Source of the DNA: Melieria omissa
Taxonomy: Eukaryota > Arthropoda > Insecta > Diptera > Ulidiidae
Length of the DNA stretch: 64,000 nucleotides
Assembly (NCBI GenBank): GCA_963971225.1
Contig: OZ020268.1
Span: 51,200,404-51,264,403, forward strand
Direction of reading: 5' to 3'
Below are positions 35,574 to 45,240 of the stretch, piece after piece. The stretch's first letter is position 1; each line of letters begins with the position of its first letter. A program made the position numbers and the translations under genes. Below the pieces are notes generated by a model that saw only the letters and a list, made by a program, of their open reading frames with translations, was not told the origin of the DNA and made no database searches.

Positions 35574-35585
35574 CCTTAAGGTATG
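35574..35585 (-). promoter_or_regulatory. Gypsy-type Su(Hw)-like site in array L
   Basis: CATCCTTAAGGTATGCAATGAAAA (core CCTTAAGGTATGC). AAGGTATGCAATGAAAA is very close to the gypsy insulator repeat form. Confidence 0.5.
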
Positions 35586-35922
35586 CAATGAAAAGTGACT
35601 ACGAGGTTAAGGTTGGGAGTTCAGTTAAGTTAAGAGCTAAAGTAATCAGTTATGTTAGATTAGGTTTTCTTATTAGCTGTAAGCGCAAAATTTGTTTAGT
35701 AGTTTTTTGAAATTTTACCGCCTGAAAATATTATAAAAAAAGTGCTTATTAAGAAATATAAATTCATATTCGAAAGAGTTTCCATCAACATATTTATTTA
35801 AGCGCAAAATTTTCTTAGCATCTTTTTTTAAATTTGGGCCCTAAAAATATACTATAAAAACTTTCTCATCACTCAAAACTTCTCTTTCATTAACATTTTT
35901 ATTTTTAGCGGTTTTAAACCTA

Positions 35923-36814
35923 AGGAGCGAACCAGAAAAAATTTAGAATTTTTACGCATCCAGGATTCGAAAATGCCAAGAATGCTGGTATTTGCGAATG
36001 AAAGTATCTATAAATATTGAAGTTTCTTGCTATATTAGTCAATTACATCTTGGATTTACTTTAGTCAACATGTCCAGCCCGCAAAAGCGCTGCCGCAAAT
36101 TAATACTGGACATTTACTATATACTAGACTAAGCATTGAAAGGGAAAGCAAAGCGAGCGTAGTGACGGTTTATAATGTTTTAAACAACTACAACGTGGGA
36201 AACTCCATCTACAGAGCCGAAGAATCAGGCAGAAAAAAGGGTCCAAGTAACCCAGATGTGCTGAAAAGGGTTGTGAGCACATAATGAAATAACCACACGA
36301 GGTCGACTCGAGATGTTGCAGCTACATCAGGCACATCGCAATCAACTGAGATGCGATATAAGCGAAGTCAAGGATTACGGGACATACGTATAGCAGAAAG
36401 TTCCTGACCGGTCGGAAGCAAAAGAAAAAATAGCGAAGACGCGGACTCGAAAACTTTATGACGATTACGTAACCAAGTTCAATTGCGTGATTTTCGATGA
36501 TGAAACCTACAGTAAGATGGACTTCAAGCAGTTGCCTGGGAATACCTATTTCACTACAAACAATAAGAACGGAACACAAAGAAAATACTCGGAAGTGAAA
36601 TACACCAAATTCCAAAACGCTTCATGGTTTGGCAAGCTATTTGCTCCTGCTGTCTACGGAGCCCCGGAACGCCTGCTACCATCTATTGAATAGCACAAAG
36701 GGACAGTTTTGTTTTGTCCAGACCTAGCGACAAGCCACTACTCCAGGTCAACTATGGAATGGTATGAAGGAAATTGTGTCTTTAAAAATTCAAAATTTTT
36801 TCTGGTTCACTCCT
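35923..36814 (+). mobile_element. Tc1/mariner-superfamily relic with AGGAG termini (892 bp)
   Basis: The left end AGGAGCGAACCAGAAAAAAT + TTAGAATTTTTA (35923) matches the inverted right end (AGGAGTGAACCAG..., ending 36814) over more than 30 bp with only a few mismatches. TA flanks both ends (35921-35922, 36815-36816). The interior carries a broken transposase. It is inserted in array L. Confidence 0.9.
36070..36780 (+). pseudogene. Tc1/mariner-like transposase relic
   Basis: From the ATG at 36070 the reading starts SSPQKRCRK, with several in-frame stops and at least two frameshifts, e.g. before KIAKTRTRKLYDDYVTKFN at about 36425. The best stretch (36487-36693) carries a first catalytic Asp in FDDETY and then KMDFKQLPGNTYF. 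The second Asp appears in FCPDLATSHY near 36715. After EWYEGN (about 36770) the sequence runs straight into the terminal repeat, so the third catalytic residue is deleted. The family is recognisable as a Tc1/mariner-superfamily transposase. I do not assign a subgroup. Confidence 0.8.
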
Positions 36815-36846
36815 TAAATTCAATTCAATTGAAATGTTGCTGTCAT

Positions 36847-36859
36847 CCTAAAGGTATGC
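36847..36859 (-). promoter_or_regulatory. Gypsy-type Su(Hw)-like site in array L
   Basis: CATCCTAAAGGTATGCAATGAAAA reads TTGCATACCTTTAGGATG on the minus strand. It is the best of the three array L copies. Confidence 0.5.
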
Positions 36860-36889
36860 AATGAAAATGGTTACTAAGTTAGGTTAGGT

Positions 36890-37609
36890 TAGGCTTCCCA
36901 ACTGTCTTCCTTTGAGGAGGACAGACAATTTCCTCCGTCCTCCTCAAAGGCCAAATAGTTCTCCTCAAGCTCAAATTAAATTAAATTTTTTTGTTTAATT
37001 TTTTGTATTCACATGTGCCAACTAAATCAATTAATGAGGAAAATGTTTCCAATTTGTGCCCAATATTTCGATGCTGCTTTGGGAATTCAAAATAAAATTA
37101 TAGACTTCGTTGAAAATCCGGATGAGTCATCTGCTGGAATGTTCAACATGTTTAAGGCCGCATTGGAAAAGTTAGACTTAAACATAATAAATGTTGTGTC
37201 CTTAAGTGCTAATAATACGAATGAAAACTTTGGTCAAAATTATTCCCTTATCGTAGAATTCAAACCAAAACATATTGAAACCCAATTGTTACGCGCACAT
37301 AATACACAATGCATTAAAAAAGCATTGTGTGATCTCGATGTTGATATTGAAAATATTGTTTGATATTGTTGATTACAGTCGCACACATACACGTTTTGTT
37401 ATATTTTTTAAAGTGGTTACAAAGCTAAAATTTACATGTACTTTTAGGTTTTCTCTTTTTTCCTTGCATTTTCTAAAAACAATTTTCTAAAAACATGGTG
37501 AAATATTGAAGAAATGTGATGTCCTCCTGAAACAAAGTAGTTCCCGTATAAAGTCCTCCTCAAGCCAATCGTTGTCCTCCCTAAACCGTTTTAATAATTG
37601 GGAAGCCTA
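36890..37609 (+). mobile_element. hAT-superfamily element relic (720 bp)
   Basis: Inverted ends TAGGCTTCCCAA (36890) and TTGGGAAGCCTA (ending 37609) are flanked by an 8-bp duplication: GGTTAGGT at 36882-36889 and GGTTAGGA at 37610-37617 (7 of 8). Eight-base target duplications are the hAT hallmark. A subterminal hairpin (CCTTTGAGGAGGAC...GTCCTCCTCAAAGG, 36912-36953) and further TCCTCC words near the right end are typical of hAT subterminal binding sites. Confidence 0.85.
37013..37363 (+). pseudogene. hAT-type transposase fragment
   Basis: A 116-codon frame reads MFPICAQYFDAALGIQNKII, FVENPDESSAGMFNMF, NVVSLSANNTNENFG and HNTQCIKKALCDLDVDIENIV. These are the central-domain words of the hAT-derived zf-BED/SCAND3/ZBED-like protein group (FP..YF....G.QNKILDFVE, S.DNTN.NFG, CHAHILHN). 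In place of the CHAHIIHN element the two frames diverge: the +1 frame from 37275 restores NCYAHIIHNALKKHC, so one frameshift is visible. N-terminal BED finger and C-terminal dimerisation region are absent. Dead fragment inside the hAT element. Confidence 0.8.
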
Positions 37610-37720
37610 GGTTAGGATATTAGTCAGGTTAGGTTACGTTATTCCTTTTTCTCTAAGTGCGAATCACGCTTCGAAAAGTTAGGTTGGTAAGATCACGTGT
37701 AAGGTTAGGGTTAGATTAAC

Positions 37721-38790
37721 ACTAAGGCTAAGGAAAATCCCTAACAAAAATATAAACTCAAGCCGCAACTGCCCATAAATATTTGTACGTGTTAAGATGT
37801 GTGTTGGTCTGTTTTTACATATCAAAGAAAATACAGAATTTATTCTTTTGCTGACAGGTGCACAGTAACAGCCAAATAGGCCAGCAGCCATTGCCATAAC
37901 AACAATAACAACAACCACCATGGTCAGTAAAGCATTGAGCCAAAGCAGGCAGGCTGGCCGACAGGCTGGCATTATGTGCGGTTGCCCAGGGTAATCGTAC
38001 ATGCATATATTTTGGTGTAGAAATGTTAAGCACTCGACGACGACACACTTACATACGCACGCACACATACACACACACATATGTACACCGCAAATTTGGC
38101 CATAGTGCAGGTGCTGAGCGAATTTTTGTGCCTAGTATTGACCATGAAATGTTAGTGCTGGTTGTGTTGTGTCTTTTTTTGTGTGAGTGTGTGTGTGTGT
38201 GTGTGTATACATTGTGCCCAGCTGGTGGGCGAGTGGGTGGATGTGCTTGGCATATGAGCGATGCTGTTGCTGGCACTGTTAGTTTCATCATTTTATTCTT
38301 TTATTGCCAGTTTATGGTTATTCATCTTTTACTTAATAGCAAAAAATAATTGCATACTTTTTTGCAGCACACAAATTATACAGCCGAGCACATTTATGTA
38401 ACATAGTTAAGTTGCTCATGCTTATGGCAAACTTAGTTGTAGGCATTTCTAGTTGGTACATATTAGTTATTATATTACTTATTTCTTTAAGTTGCTGCTG
38501 CTGTGAATTTGGCTCATGTTCATGTGTGTGCGTGTGTGTGTACGGATGTAGGAGAGTGTTGTTATTTATTGCGCTTTTAGGCGTTTATAATTACTTTTTT
38601 TCATATCGATCGTGGCAGCATTTTTTTTTATACAAAGAAGTGGAAAGAAGGATAATTGAGTTTTTGTTTGGTGCTGAAGTGTTGAACTTAATGACGATTG
38701 GTTTTAATGTGGTTTCAATTAGCGATTTTATGAACTAATTTTTTTCTCAAAAACTCCTCAGCATTCTTTGAACCGCTCTTATTGACCCAT
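37721..38790. other. Unique island
   Basis: Contains CACACATACACACACACAT near 38062, GTGTGAGTGTGTGTGTGTG near 38180 and GTGTGTGCGTGTGTGTGT near 38523. One strong and one partial Su(Hw)-like site (38352; GCGCTTTTAGGCG at 38571). Open frames of 77-133 codons are repeat-driven. Confidence 0.45.
38352..38368 (+). promoter_or_regulatory. Su(Hw)-like site
   Basis: AATTGCATACTTTTTTGCAGC has an exact core. The AGGC tail is replaced by TGCAGC. Confidence 0.4.
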
Positions 38791-39010
38791 GACTTGGCTG
38801 AGTGTATTATGAGTCTATTCTTTGGTCCTTTTCGGTCTGTATCGATTTTACTGAGCGATCTCTTGGCTTAGTGTATTATGAGTCCATTTACTGGTTGCTT
38901 TCCAACCACATCGATTTTATTGACCGATAACTAATTGCAGTTCATCATGAGTCCATTCTTTGGTCCATTCTTTCGGTCCGCATCGATCTTACCGACCATA
39001 TCAGATTCTC
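38791..39010. repeat. Tandem array M, unit about 68 bp
   Basis: GAGTCCATTCTTTGGTCC + TTTTCGGTCTGTATCGATTT + TACTGACCGAT recurs near 38811, 38880 and 38947 with 5-20 differences per unit. Confidence 0.75.
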
Positions 39011-39429
39011 TGAGTAAAAAAATCATTTTGTTTGCAAATTATCTGTTATGGAGCCAGCCAGGCGCATGGAAGGTACAGGATTGATTCCACTTCTTGCTAT
39101 ATGGTCTCTGGAATTTCTGCAAAAATCGTGTGTCACTGGGTGGGACCTATTTTTTTTCCATGGGCGCCACCTATGTGGTGCCCGATAATAACTCCGTCTA
39201 CCGCATCAAGGTTATTGCAGTTCAAGCACAAACAATAATGAGCAGATCTGTGAAATTCTTTTGATCAACCAAAGTCGTGTTTCGAGCATTGAGCACCTTC
39301 TTCTTTATTGGTGGATGATTAATAATTCATAATTAATAATTAATAGTTCATAATTAAGCAAATATAGAGACTTGCTCCTGGTATCTACCTTTTGTAGTCA
39401 GTTAGTCGGCTCAGCAGTTGCCCATGGTG

Positions 39430-39740
39430 CCCCTTGGCCAAACACCCAATTATAGTGCATAATTTTAGGCTGTTATAATTAAATTTCTTTTTTTAAGCAG
39501 TTCCCCATGACATAGTCTAATACTCAGTTGTAGCGCATGTTTATAAGCTGATAAAATTTAAATTTTTTTACCAGTTCCCTCTAACGTCCTTATGGCCAAA
39601 CACCCAATTATAGTGCATACTTTTGGGCTGGTACAATTTTCAATTGTTTACCAGTTCCCTATGACATCTCTATGGTCAAACATCCAATTAAATTGTCTAC
39701 TTTTTGACTGGTGAACAATTCTTTTCAACATTTAATTGCA
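39430..39740 (+). promoter_or_regulatory. Second Su(Hw)-like site array, 79-bp unit, four copies
   Basis: Units of ACCAGTTCCCTATGACATC + TTATGGCCAAACACCCAATT + ATAGTGCATACTTTTGGGCTG + GTACAATTTT repeat about four times. The motif starts at 39457 (GCATAATTTTAGGCT), 39535 (GCATGTTTATAAGCT), 39615 (GCATACTTTTGGGCT) and 39695 (GTCTACTTTTTGACT), i.e. 78, 80 and 80 bp apart. The unit sequence is unrelated to the 8.3-11.8 kb array, so the motif was amplified independently. Confidence 0.65.
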
Positions 39741-39965
39741 CTCCTGGCATTTAGTTGAAATACTAAGTAATTCTGTTACTGTTGAAGGCATATCCCTCTC
39801 ACTCATTTATTCATAAAAACTACAAATAAAAATTTCAGCAGTTTATTTCAAATCGCCTCAAGGTATGCCATACTTTTGTGGCACTCATTAAATTAACGAA
39901 AATATGCACCAACCCAGCCGCAATTACAAAGCTTGCAGCGTTGCTTTTGAGCAAAATAGAACACA

Positions 39966-40034
39966 ACACCTAAATGTATGCCACATTTTGGCTTATGCTC
40001 AGTGTTGTTTTCGTTTGAGCGCCTAAAAATAGAC
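39966..40034 (-). promoter_or_regulatory. Two inverted Su(Hw)-like sites (39966, 40019)
   Basis: ACACCTAAATGTATGC (39966-39981) reads GCATACATTTAGGTGT on the minus strand. GCGCCTAAAAATAGAC (40019-40034) keeps GCGCCTAAAA but loses the TATGC end. A further degenerate copy, GCCATACTTTTGTGGC, lies at 39867. Confidence 0.4.
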
Positions 40035-40694
40035 AAGAAGTATGTCAAAATAAAATAAAAGTAAATGAAAATAGAATTTCATACCAAAGCGGGTCGCAAG
40101 CGCATTTCACACTTGGCAAAAGAGCGGAAGGCGCATAGTGGGGGTGGGGGAAAAAATCACTTTGAAAGGTGACAGTGTGGCATTTTTGGCTTTTCGACAG
40201 ACACAAAAACAATAACAGCAACAAAAACATATGGGATCAAATACATACAAATATATATATATGTGTGTGTATGTGTGTATATACGTTTGCAAATATGTTG
40301 TTATGGCATAAAAGTTGGCCAGCATTGTTGTTGTTGTAGTTGCGAAAATTCTTTTGGCTGCCGCGATGAATGTGGTAAACCGTTCATTTGTTGCCCAACT
40401 GCTGGCATTACTCACCCCCACTTAAAACTCGGTGAAAGGCAAAACAGTTGGAAAAAAATATATGCTCAAAGAAAATAGTGACTATGAAAATGTGCGCCAA
40501 GAGCAACAACATCAACAACACACACGTGCTTCAGTGCAAGACAAAATATTTAATAAACACACATACAGACACACGCACATGTATATATATATATATGTAT
40601 GTATATGTATGTGTATGCATATATGTACATGCGTGCATGTGTTGCAGAGGATGGAAGTAGCAAAGTAAAACAGTTACCGAGTGAAGAGAGCGTA

Positions 40695-40709
40695 GCATAC
40701 GCACAGGCG
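40695..40709 (+). promoter_or_regulatory. Su(Hw)-like site (variant)
   Basis: TAGCATACGCACAGGCGTTGG keeps the TAGCATAC core and the AGGCG end but not the middle TTT. Confidence 0.3.
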
Positions 40710-41039
40710 TTGGGGCCATATGTACTCACACACACAGCCATGCTTACACATAAATCTCAAGCGCGTGTTTGTATATATATGAAGTGTTATTGTTGTTGTA
40801 ATTTTGCTGTGGTGTTGCTGTTGCTGACACTTGAAATAATTACAAACGCATAACTTACTGTACGCACCGAAGCAGTTGTCAGTGTAAATGTGTAGTTGTG
40901 TGCTCATTGTTTTTGTTGCTATTATTGCCTGAAAACTATGTGTTATAATTGTACAGGACTAAAATTGTTGGCCAACTGCCGAATATTTGGCAACATCAAA
41001 GCACGCGGTGTACCAGTATTCCAAAACAGAAAAATGAAA

Positions 41040-41054
41040 CGCCTGAAAGTATGC
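41040..41054 (-). promoter_or_regulatory. Su(Hw)-like insulator site, inverted
   Basis: CGCCTGAAAGTATGC reads GCATACTTTCAGGCG, identical to array copies at 11395 and 11515, but here isolated. Confidence 0.55.
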
Positions 41055-41304
41055 TTCGTATTGTGTGCGCATGAAAAATATTTACAATTTACAAATTGTC
41101 GGTGCCATTGTTGTGTAGGATTTAGTGGCCATAAAATGTTGCCGAGCCTTCAACGTCGATATAAATGCCTACAGCGTGCTTTGCGGTGACAGAGGGGAGA
41201 GGGGAGAGTTGTAAAGTACGCAATGCTAAGCCCAATCATATGAAACTTGAACAGTTTGAAAAAATAACACTCATCACAAAAAAGTTGATTAGAAAACAAA
41301 TGCT

Positions 41305-41573
41305 GCATACACTCAGGCGCTGAAGCGGAGAACACTAAAAATAAAGTAAAATAAAATAAAATAAAATAAAATAAAATAAAATAAAATAAAATAAAATAAA
41401 ATAAAATAAAATAAAATAACATAAAATAAAATAAAATAAAATAAAATAAAATAAAATAAAATAAAATAAAATAAAATAAAATAAAATAAAATAAAATAAA
41501 ATAAAAAATATGTAATTGCTGCATTTTCATATTTTACTTTTAGTCTTCTCCACTTTAGCGCCTGAGTGTAGGC
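41305..41573. repeat. Inverted pair of Su(Hw)-like sites around a pentanucleotide array
   Basis: GCATACACTCAGGCGCT + GAAGCGGAGA (41305-41331) and TCTCCACTTT + AGCGCCTGAGTGTAGGC (41548-41573) are inverted copies that share the unusual ACTCAGG variant. They flank the (AAAAT)n block. Because both arms carry the same variant plus GGAGA/TCTCC, they arose by inverted duplication or are the ends of a small foldback unit. Confidence 0.65.
41346..41507. repeat. (AAAAT)n microsatellite
   Basis: About 32 nearly perfect ATAAA pentamers with one ATAAC variant at about 41418. The 126-codon open frame on the minus strand is translation of this repeat. Confidence 0.97.
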
Positions 41574-42300
41574 AATATATATTTTCTAATCACTCTTTTT
41601 CTATGTGTGAGTGTGCTCTGTTAATTGTATGAGGTTTTCGGGCGTAAGTTTTTATATTAACTCATACATAAAAGGGTGAAATTTTACCCTCCTCATGGAG
41701 TTTTCATGTGTTTCTTTCAATGTTTGTAGGTGTGAGTAGTATGTGAGATTAAAGAGTCCTACAATTTTGTGCTGTTAGCATAGTTAATGAAAAAATGAAA
41801 CATTGATGGTTGTAAAGATCAAACCTTTAGGAGAGTCCTTGCTGACTGAAGCTCAGGTAGCTTATTTCATTTAGGGTTAAACTTAGGGCTCAACCTGAAA
41901 CTTTTCATGTAATTGTGCAGTTTTATTACAATTTCACATCACTTTCAGAAACTTCAGAAACCAAGTTAAGCCAGTAGTAAGTTTTTCGACATACTTACAC
42001 TTTTAACCTTTACTTACACTGAGTGACCAAAAATGGTACATTGCGATTACTGAAAACGTAAAAAATCTTCCTTATTGAGCTAATGGTAAGAAACTTAACC
42101 CGCCTTTAGTTGAACCGGAATCTAAGGAGATTATTCATTGTTTTTCATTTAACATTGATTGTGTTCATTCAGGGACCCATTGGTCAATATGCACAGATGA
42201 TCAGTCTTTTGATTCCAAAAAAAAACAATGACGTTGGTTTTTAAGTGCCGAAGAATTTTGAAGAAGTTTTGTGAGAGGGACACATTTATCCTTTTGGATA
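41574..42300. other. Unremarkable AT-rich sequence
   Basis: No repeat unit, RNA or coding signal that I can support. Confidence 0.35.
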
Positions 42301-42710
42301 GTTGAAATGATTTTTTGAAGTGTTTGTTGTCTTATTTTTCTCGTTTTGTTGAGTCTGACTGGTCACACACACTTAGTTGAATTAAGTTTTTAGAGTGTTA
42401 AATGTCTTTTTCTTCAACTATTCTGTAGTCTAAGTTGTCACATATTAAACCTTTTTAGTTAAAATAAATTTTTGGAGCTTTTACAGTCATCTTGTTAACC
42501 TTTGTCTATCTGTTCAAACATTCAGTCTTTTAGTTACTTGAAATTAACTTTTGAGACCTTTTAAAGTCATCTTGTTCAAACGTTTTTGAGTCAGATATTC
42601 AGTCTTTTAGTTAGGTAGTTGAAATGAACTTTTGAACTTGAACCTCTCCCAATAATCTTGTTCAACCTTTGTTGAGTCTTTCTGCTCGACAATCACATCA
42701 TTAAATATTC
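42301..42710. repeat. Degenerate array O, unit about 85-110 bp
   Basis: CATTCAGTCTTTTAGTTA + GTTGAAATTAACTTTTGAG + ACCTTTTAAAGTCATCTTGTTCAAAC + CTTTGTTGAGTC recurs with heavy change near 42360, 42450, 42530, 42600 and 42660. Confidence 0.55.
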
Positions 42711-43425
42711 CTTCGATCAAGAAAGCTGGAGGTTGAACCCTGGAAGGTTGAACTCTTCAATTACATAATTGAATAGAAATCTTGTGAGTTTGTGATACTC
42801 TGAGCTTCCCATTTCAAATTTCTGATTACTTATAATTCGATTTGATTTTAATATTTTCCATATTCACTCAAATGTTTCTCAGTGTATCACTTGCAGTGCT
42901 ATTTACACAGTATTTTGTTAACAAAACTCAGCAAAATGTAAAATATCCAACTGAACATGAATATTTTTATGTGTGTGTGTTTGACAGTCGCTTTGTTGTG
43001 CACTCAGGCACATGTGCGAGTGTATTCATTGTTATGAATATTTATGCAAATATTGCAAAGATAATTAACTTTACAGCTTTACAAGGGGTTGAACTCCCCG
43101 CTACCCGCTCCCTGCTCTTTGCCCAACGCGCCTTGTCCCAATAAAAGCCGAAGCACCAATGTGTGCTTGCAAGTGTCTGTGACTGTGTTGCTGTTGCTGT
43201 TATTGTTTGTGCGCGCTGTGCAAAATAATTAAAAAGCCACTGCTTCGTTGAGCGTAAATGAAGTGTGAAAAATGCAAGCAAAAAAAACCCCTTTCACCTC
43301 CCACGAATTATGTGCAAATATGAAAAGATGAATTGTTCGCAGTCTATGACGAGACGCAACGCACAAATTTTGCAGCCACTAGGCCAACAACCCCAACTAA
43401 TGAGTGGCACAATTCAAGCCAAAGT

Positions 43426-43439
43426 GCCCAAAAGTATGC
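43426..43439 (-). promoter_or_regulatory. Su(Hw)-like insulator site, inverted
   Basis: GCCCAAAAGTATGC reads GCATACTTTTGGGC, same variant as 9354 and 39615. Confidence 0.5.
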
Positions 43440-43738
43440 CACACTATTGCGGTTGCCTATCATAATCACAATTTGTGTACATGGGAAAATGTTTCAAAGC
43501 GCTGGCAAAACTGTACGCCACAAAAAAGCCTTAAAACTAACCCAAAAAGCAACAACAACAACCAAATATATTCTAATAAATAACAAAAATTTAATACACA
43601 TAAATTGTGTATGCAATGTATAGAAGCACTTTGCTCAACCCAAAAACACATCAAATTATAATAAACAAAATTCCAAAAAAAGGAAAAATAATAAAAATCA
43701 AATTTAATATGCACAAATTATGATTGCGGCTACCCGGA

Positions 43739-43752
43739 GCGCCTAAAAGACA
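43739..43752 (-). promoter_or_regulatory. Su(Hw)-like half site, inverted
   Basis: GCGCCTAAAAGACA keeps the GCGCCTAAAAG half but not the GTATGC core, so it is probably decayed. Confidence 0.25.
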
Positions 43753-44539
43753 GCTTTAATTTTGTATGTGCACCATTTTTATGTACGCAACCATTGTCCC
43801 ATGTGTGTGTGTTTGTGTGCGTGTCTTTTTTGTGCCTATTATTAGTTGGCATTGTTGAGAAAAAATCCCACACAAATTTTGTGCTCAAGTCTGACGACTT
43901 GGCCTTTTGTTAGCCTTTAAGTGGCTGTAAATGGTACTTGATTGTTTTCGACATATTAATTTGCACTTTGTTCAACCGAGTGGCCATCAAGACGAACCAC
44001 AGTCGTGCACTTAAAGTGATAGAACAGATAGACTGCCATGGTTGCGTGACAAGCGAAACAGATTTCAATGATTTGGCGAATGAAAGAGATTCAAGCGAAT
44101 GTTGTGTTCGTGTGGCTACATACAAACATATAATTATAAATGTTTTTATACAAACAGATCTGGGTTGGACATGTACAGCTTGAGAAGAATAAATGACAAT
44201 TTTAAAATTTTGATGCAAGCAATTTGAAATGAGTGATTGACAGGTTAAGTAGCATAAGTCCGATTGGCTATTGGATGTACAGAGAAAATGAACAAATTTT
44301 GTTCTGTTAATTTCTGAAATATGCCTTTTTTCCGCCTGAATTGATGGACATGAGTCATTCCTACAATTTGAAATCACCTCTTATTATGGTGCGATATATT
44401 TTATATTTTATGGGGCGATTGCCTAAACCGGACCAGCTACTATCTCCCTCTTCTATCTTCTTTCGCCATTACAGTTTTCTATGGGTTTATAAAACCTCCT
44501 GTTATTTTACTGGGTTAGGCTGAGCCTGACCACCTGCGC

Positions 44540-45130
44540 GGTCCCTTTTGTACCCCAGAATCCATCGACATGTTGGTCTAAAACCACTATTTCTTATTCT
44601 ACTGGACTATAGCTCCTTTTGGGTCCTCTTTGCAATGGGTTTAGGACCATTTTAAATCCTTTTTGTTATTCTACTTCCCAATTAATAAAATCAGATAATA
44701 TACTGAATCCATTTTGTCCCCTAAATCCATCGACATCTTATTCTGCCATGCGATTGACTGAACCAGACTACCTACTGGATCCTTTGGACCTGTTGTGTCT
44801 CTTCGCATGGACATGTCTCCATCTCTAACTAGTTTTTGTTATTTTACCTGATGGTTGAGTGAAGCAATCCACCTGACCATCTTGTTACTCTAGTGGAAGA
44901 TAGGCAGAACCAGGGCATCTATAAGGTACCTTTTGTAGCTCTGAATCCATTGACATTTGAGTATACTGTCGTTTAATACCCCGTTTTGTTATTCTTCCTT
45001 TTAATTGACAAAATCAGATAATTGTATCTGTGAATCCATTGATATGTGAGATTCCTATCGGTTAAAAGTTTTAGCCCACAACTACTTCGATTGAACCAGA
45101 CCATACACTGAATTCATTTACTATTATTTG
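44540..45130. repeat. Degenerate array P
   Basis: GAATCCATCGACATGTTG... TTTGTTATTCTAC ... GACCATAC/TAC-TGAATCC words recur near 44560, 44725, 44943 and 45032 with irregular spacing (165, 218, 89 bp). Confidence 0.5.
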
Positions 45131-45240
45131 ATTTTCCTTACACTGAGTAGACTACATAGTCAATAGTCAATTCAGCCCGAAACTACTTTCCTTGTCAGTT
45201 AGAGGTCTTTAAACAAACTGGAAGTGTGGTAGGTATTTAA

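Larger units (their letters stand above)
33401..37720. repeat. Degenerate array L, interrupted by five mobile elements
   Basis: Unit words recur in the DNA between insertions. TTTTACTCCTAAAAATATAC + TATGAAAG...TTATTAAGAAATATAAATTCA occurs near 33425, 33665, 35710 and 35835. ATGTTGTTGTCATCCTAAGG + GTATGCTATGAAAAGTGATTAC + GAGGTTAAG occurs near 33520, 35560 and 36835. TTTAAGCGCAAAATTTTTGTT occurs near 34892, 35687 and 35795, and TTCTCTAAGTGC near 33631 and 37649. The interrupting elements are the ACTAGC repeat (33718), SINE (34952), pogo-like MITE (35318), Tc1/mariner relic (35923) and hAT relic (36890). Confidence 0.7.
39741..41300. other. Unique island with inverted Su(Hw)-like sites
   Basis: Non-repetitive sequence with ATATATATATGTGTGTGTAT near 40252, CAACAACATCAACAACACAC near 40503 and ATATATATATATGTATGTAT near 40583. 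No gene recognised. Sites at 39966, 40019, 40695 and 41040 are listed separately. Confidence 0.45.
42711..44539. other. Unique island
   Basis: Contains GTGTGTGTGTTTGAC near 42972, CAACAACAACAACC near 43550 and GTGTGTGTGTTTGTGTGCGTG near 43803. Two inverted Su(Hw)-like sites lie here. A 155-codon minus frame (43910-44377) has no recognisable domain, an unremarkable composition and a shadow frame on the + strand, and I do not accept it as a gene. Confidence 0.4.

Noticed and set aside
33532..36859. A gypsy-like retrovirus/retrotransposon as source of the gypsy-type sites
   Set aside because: No LTRs, primer binding site or gag/pol/env homology is visible; the sites belong to a tandem array unit.
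40019..40034. MEF2-type site (CTAAAAATAG) in one copy of the motif
   Set aside because: It fits only this decayed copy. The common form CTAAAAGTATGC breaks the MEF2 consensus.
43910..44377. 155-codon minus frame with a few plausible codons
   Set aside because: No domain that I recognise and an overlapping plus-strand frame. Not enough to call a gene.
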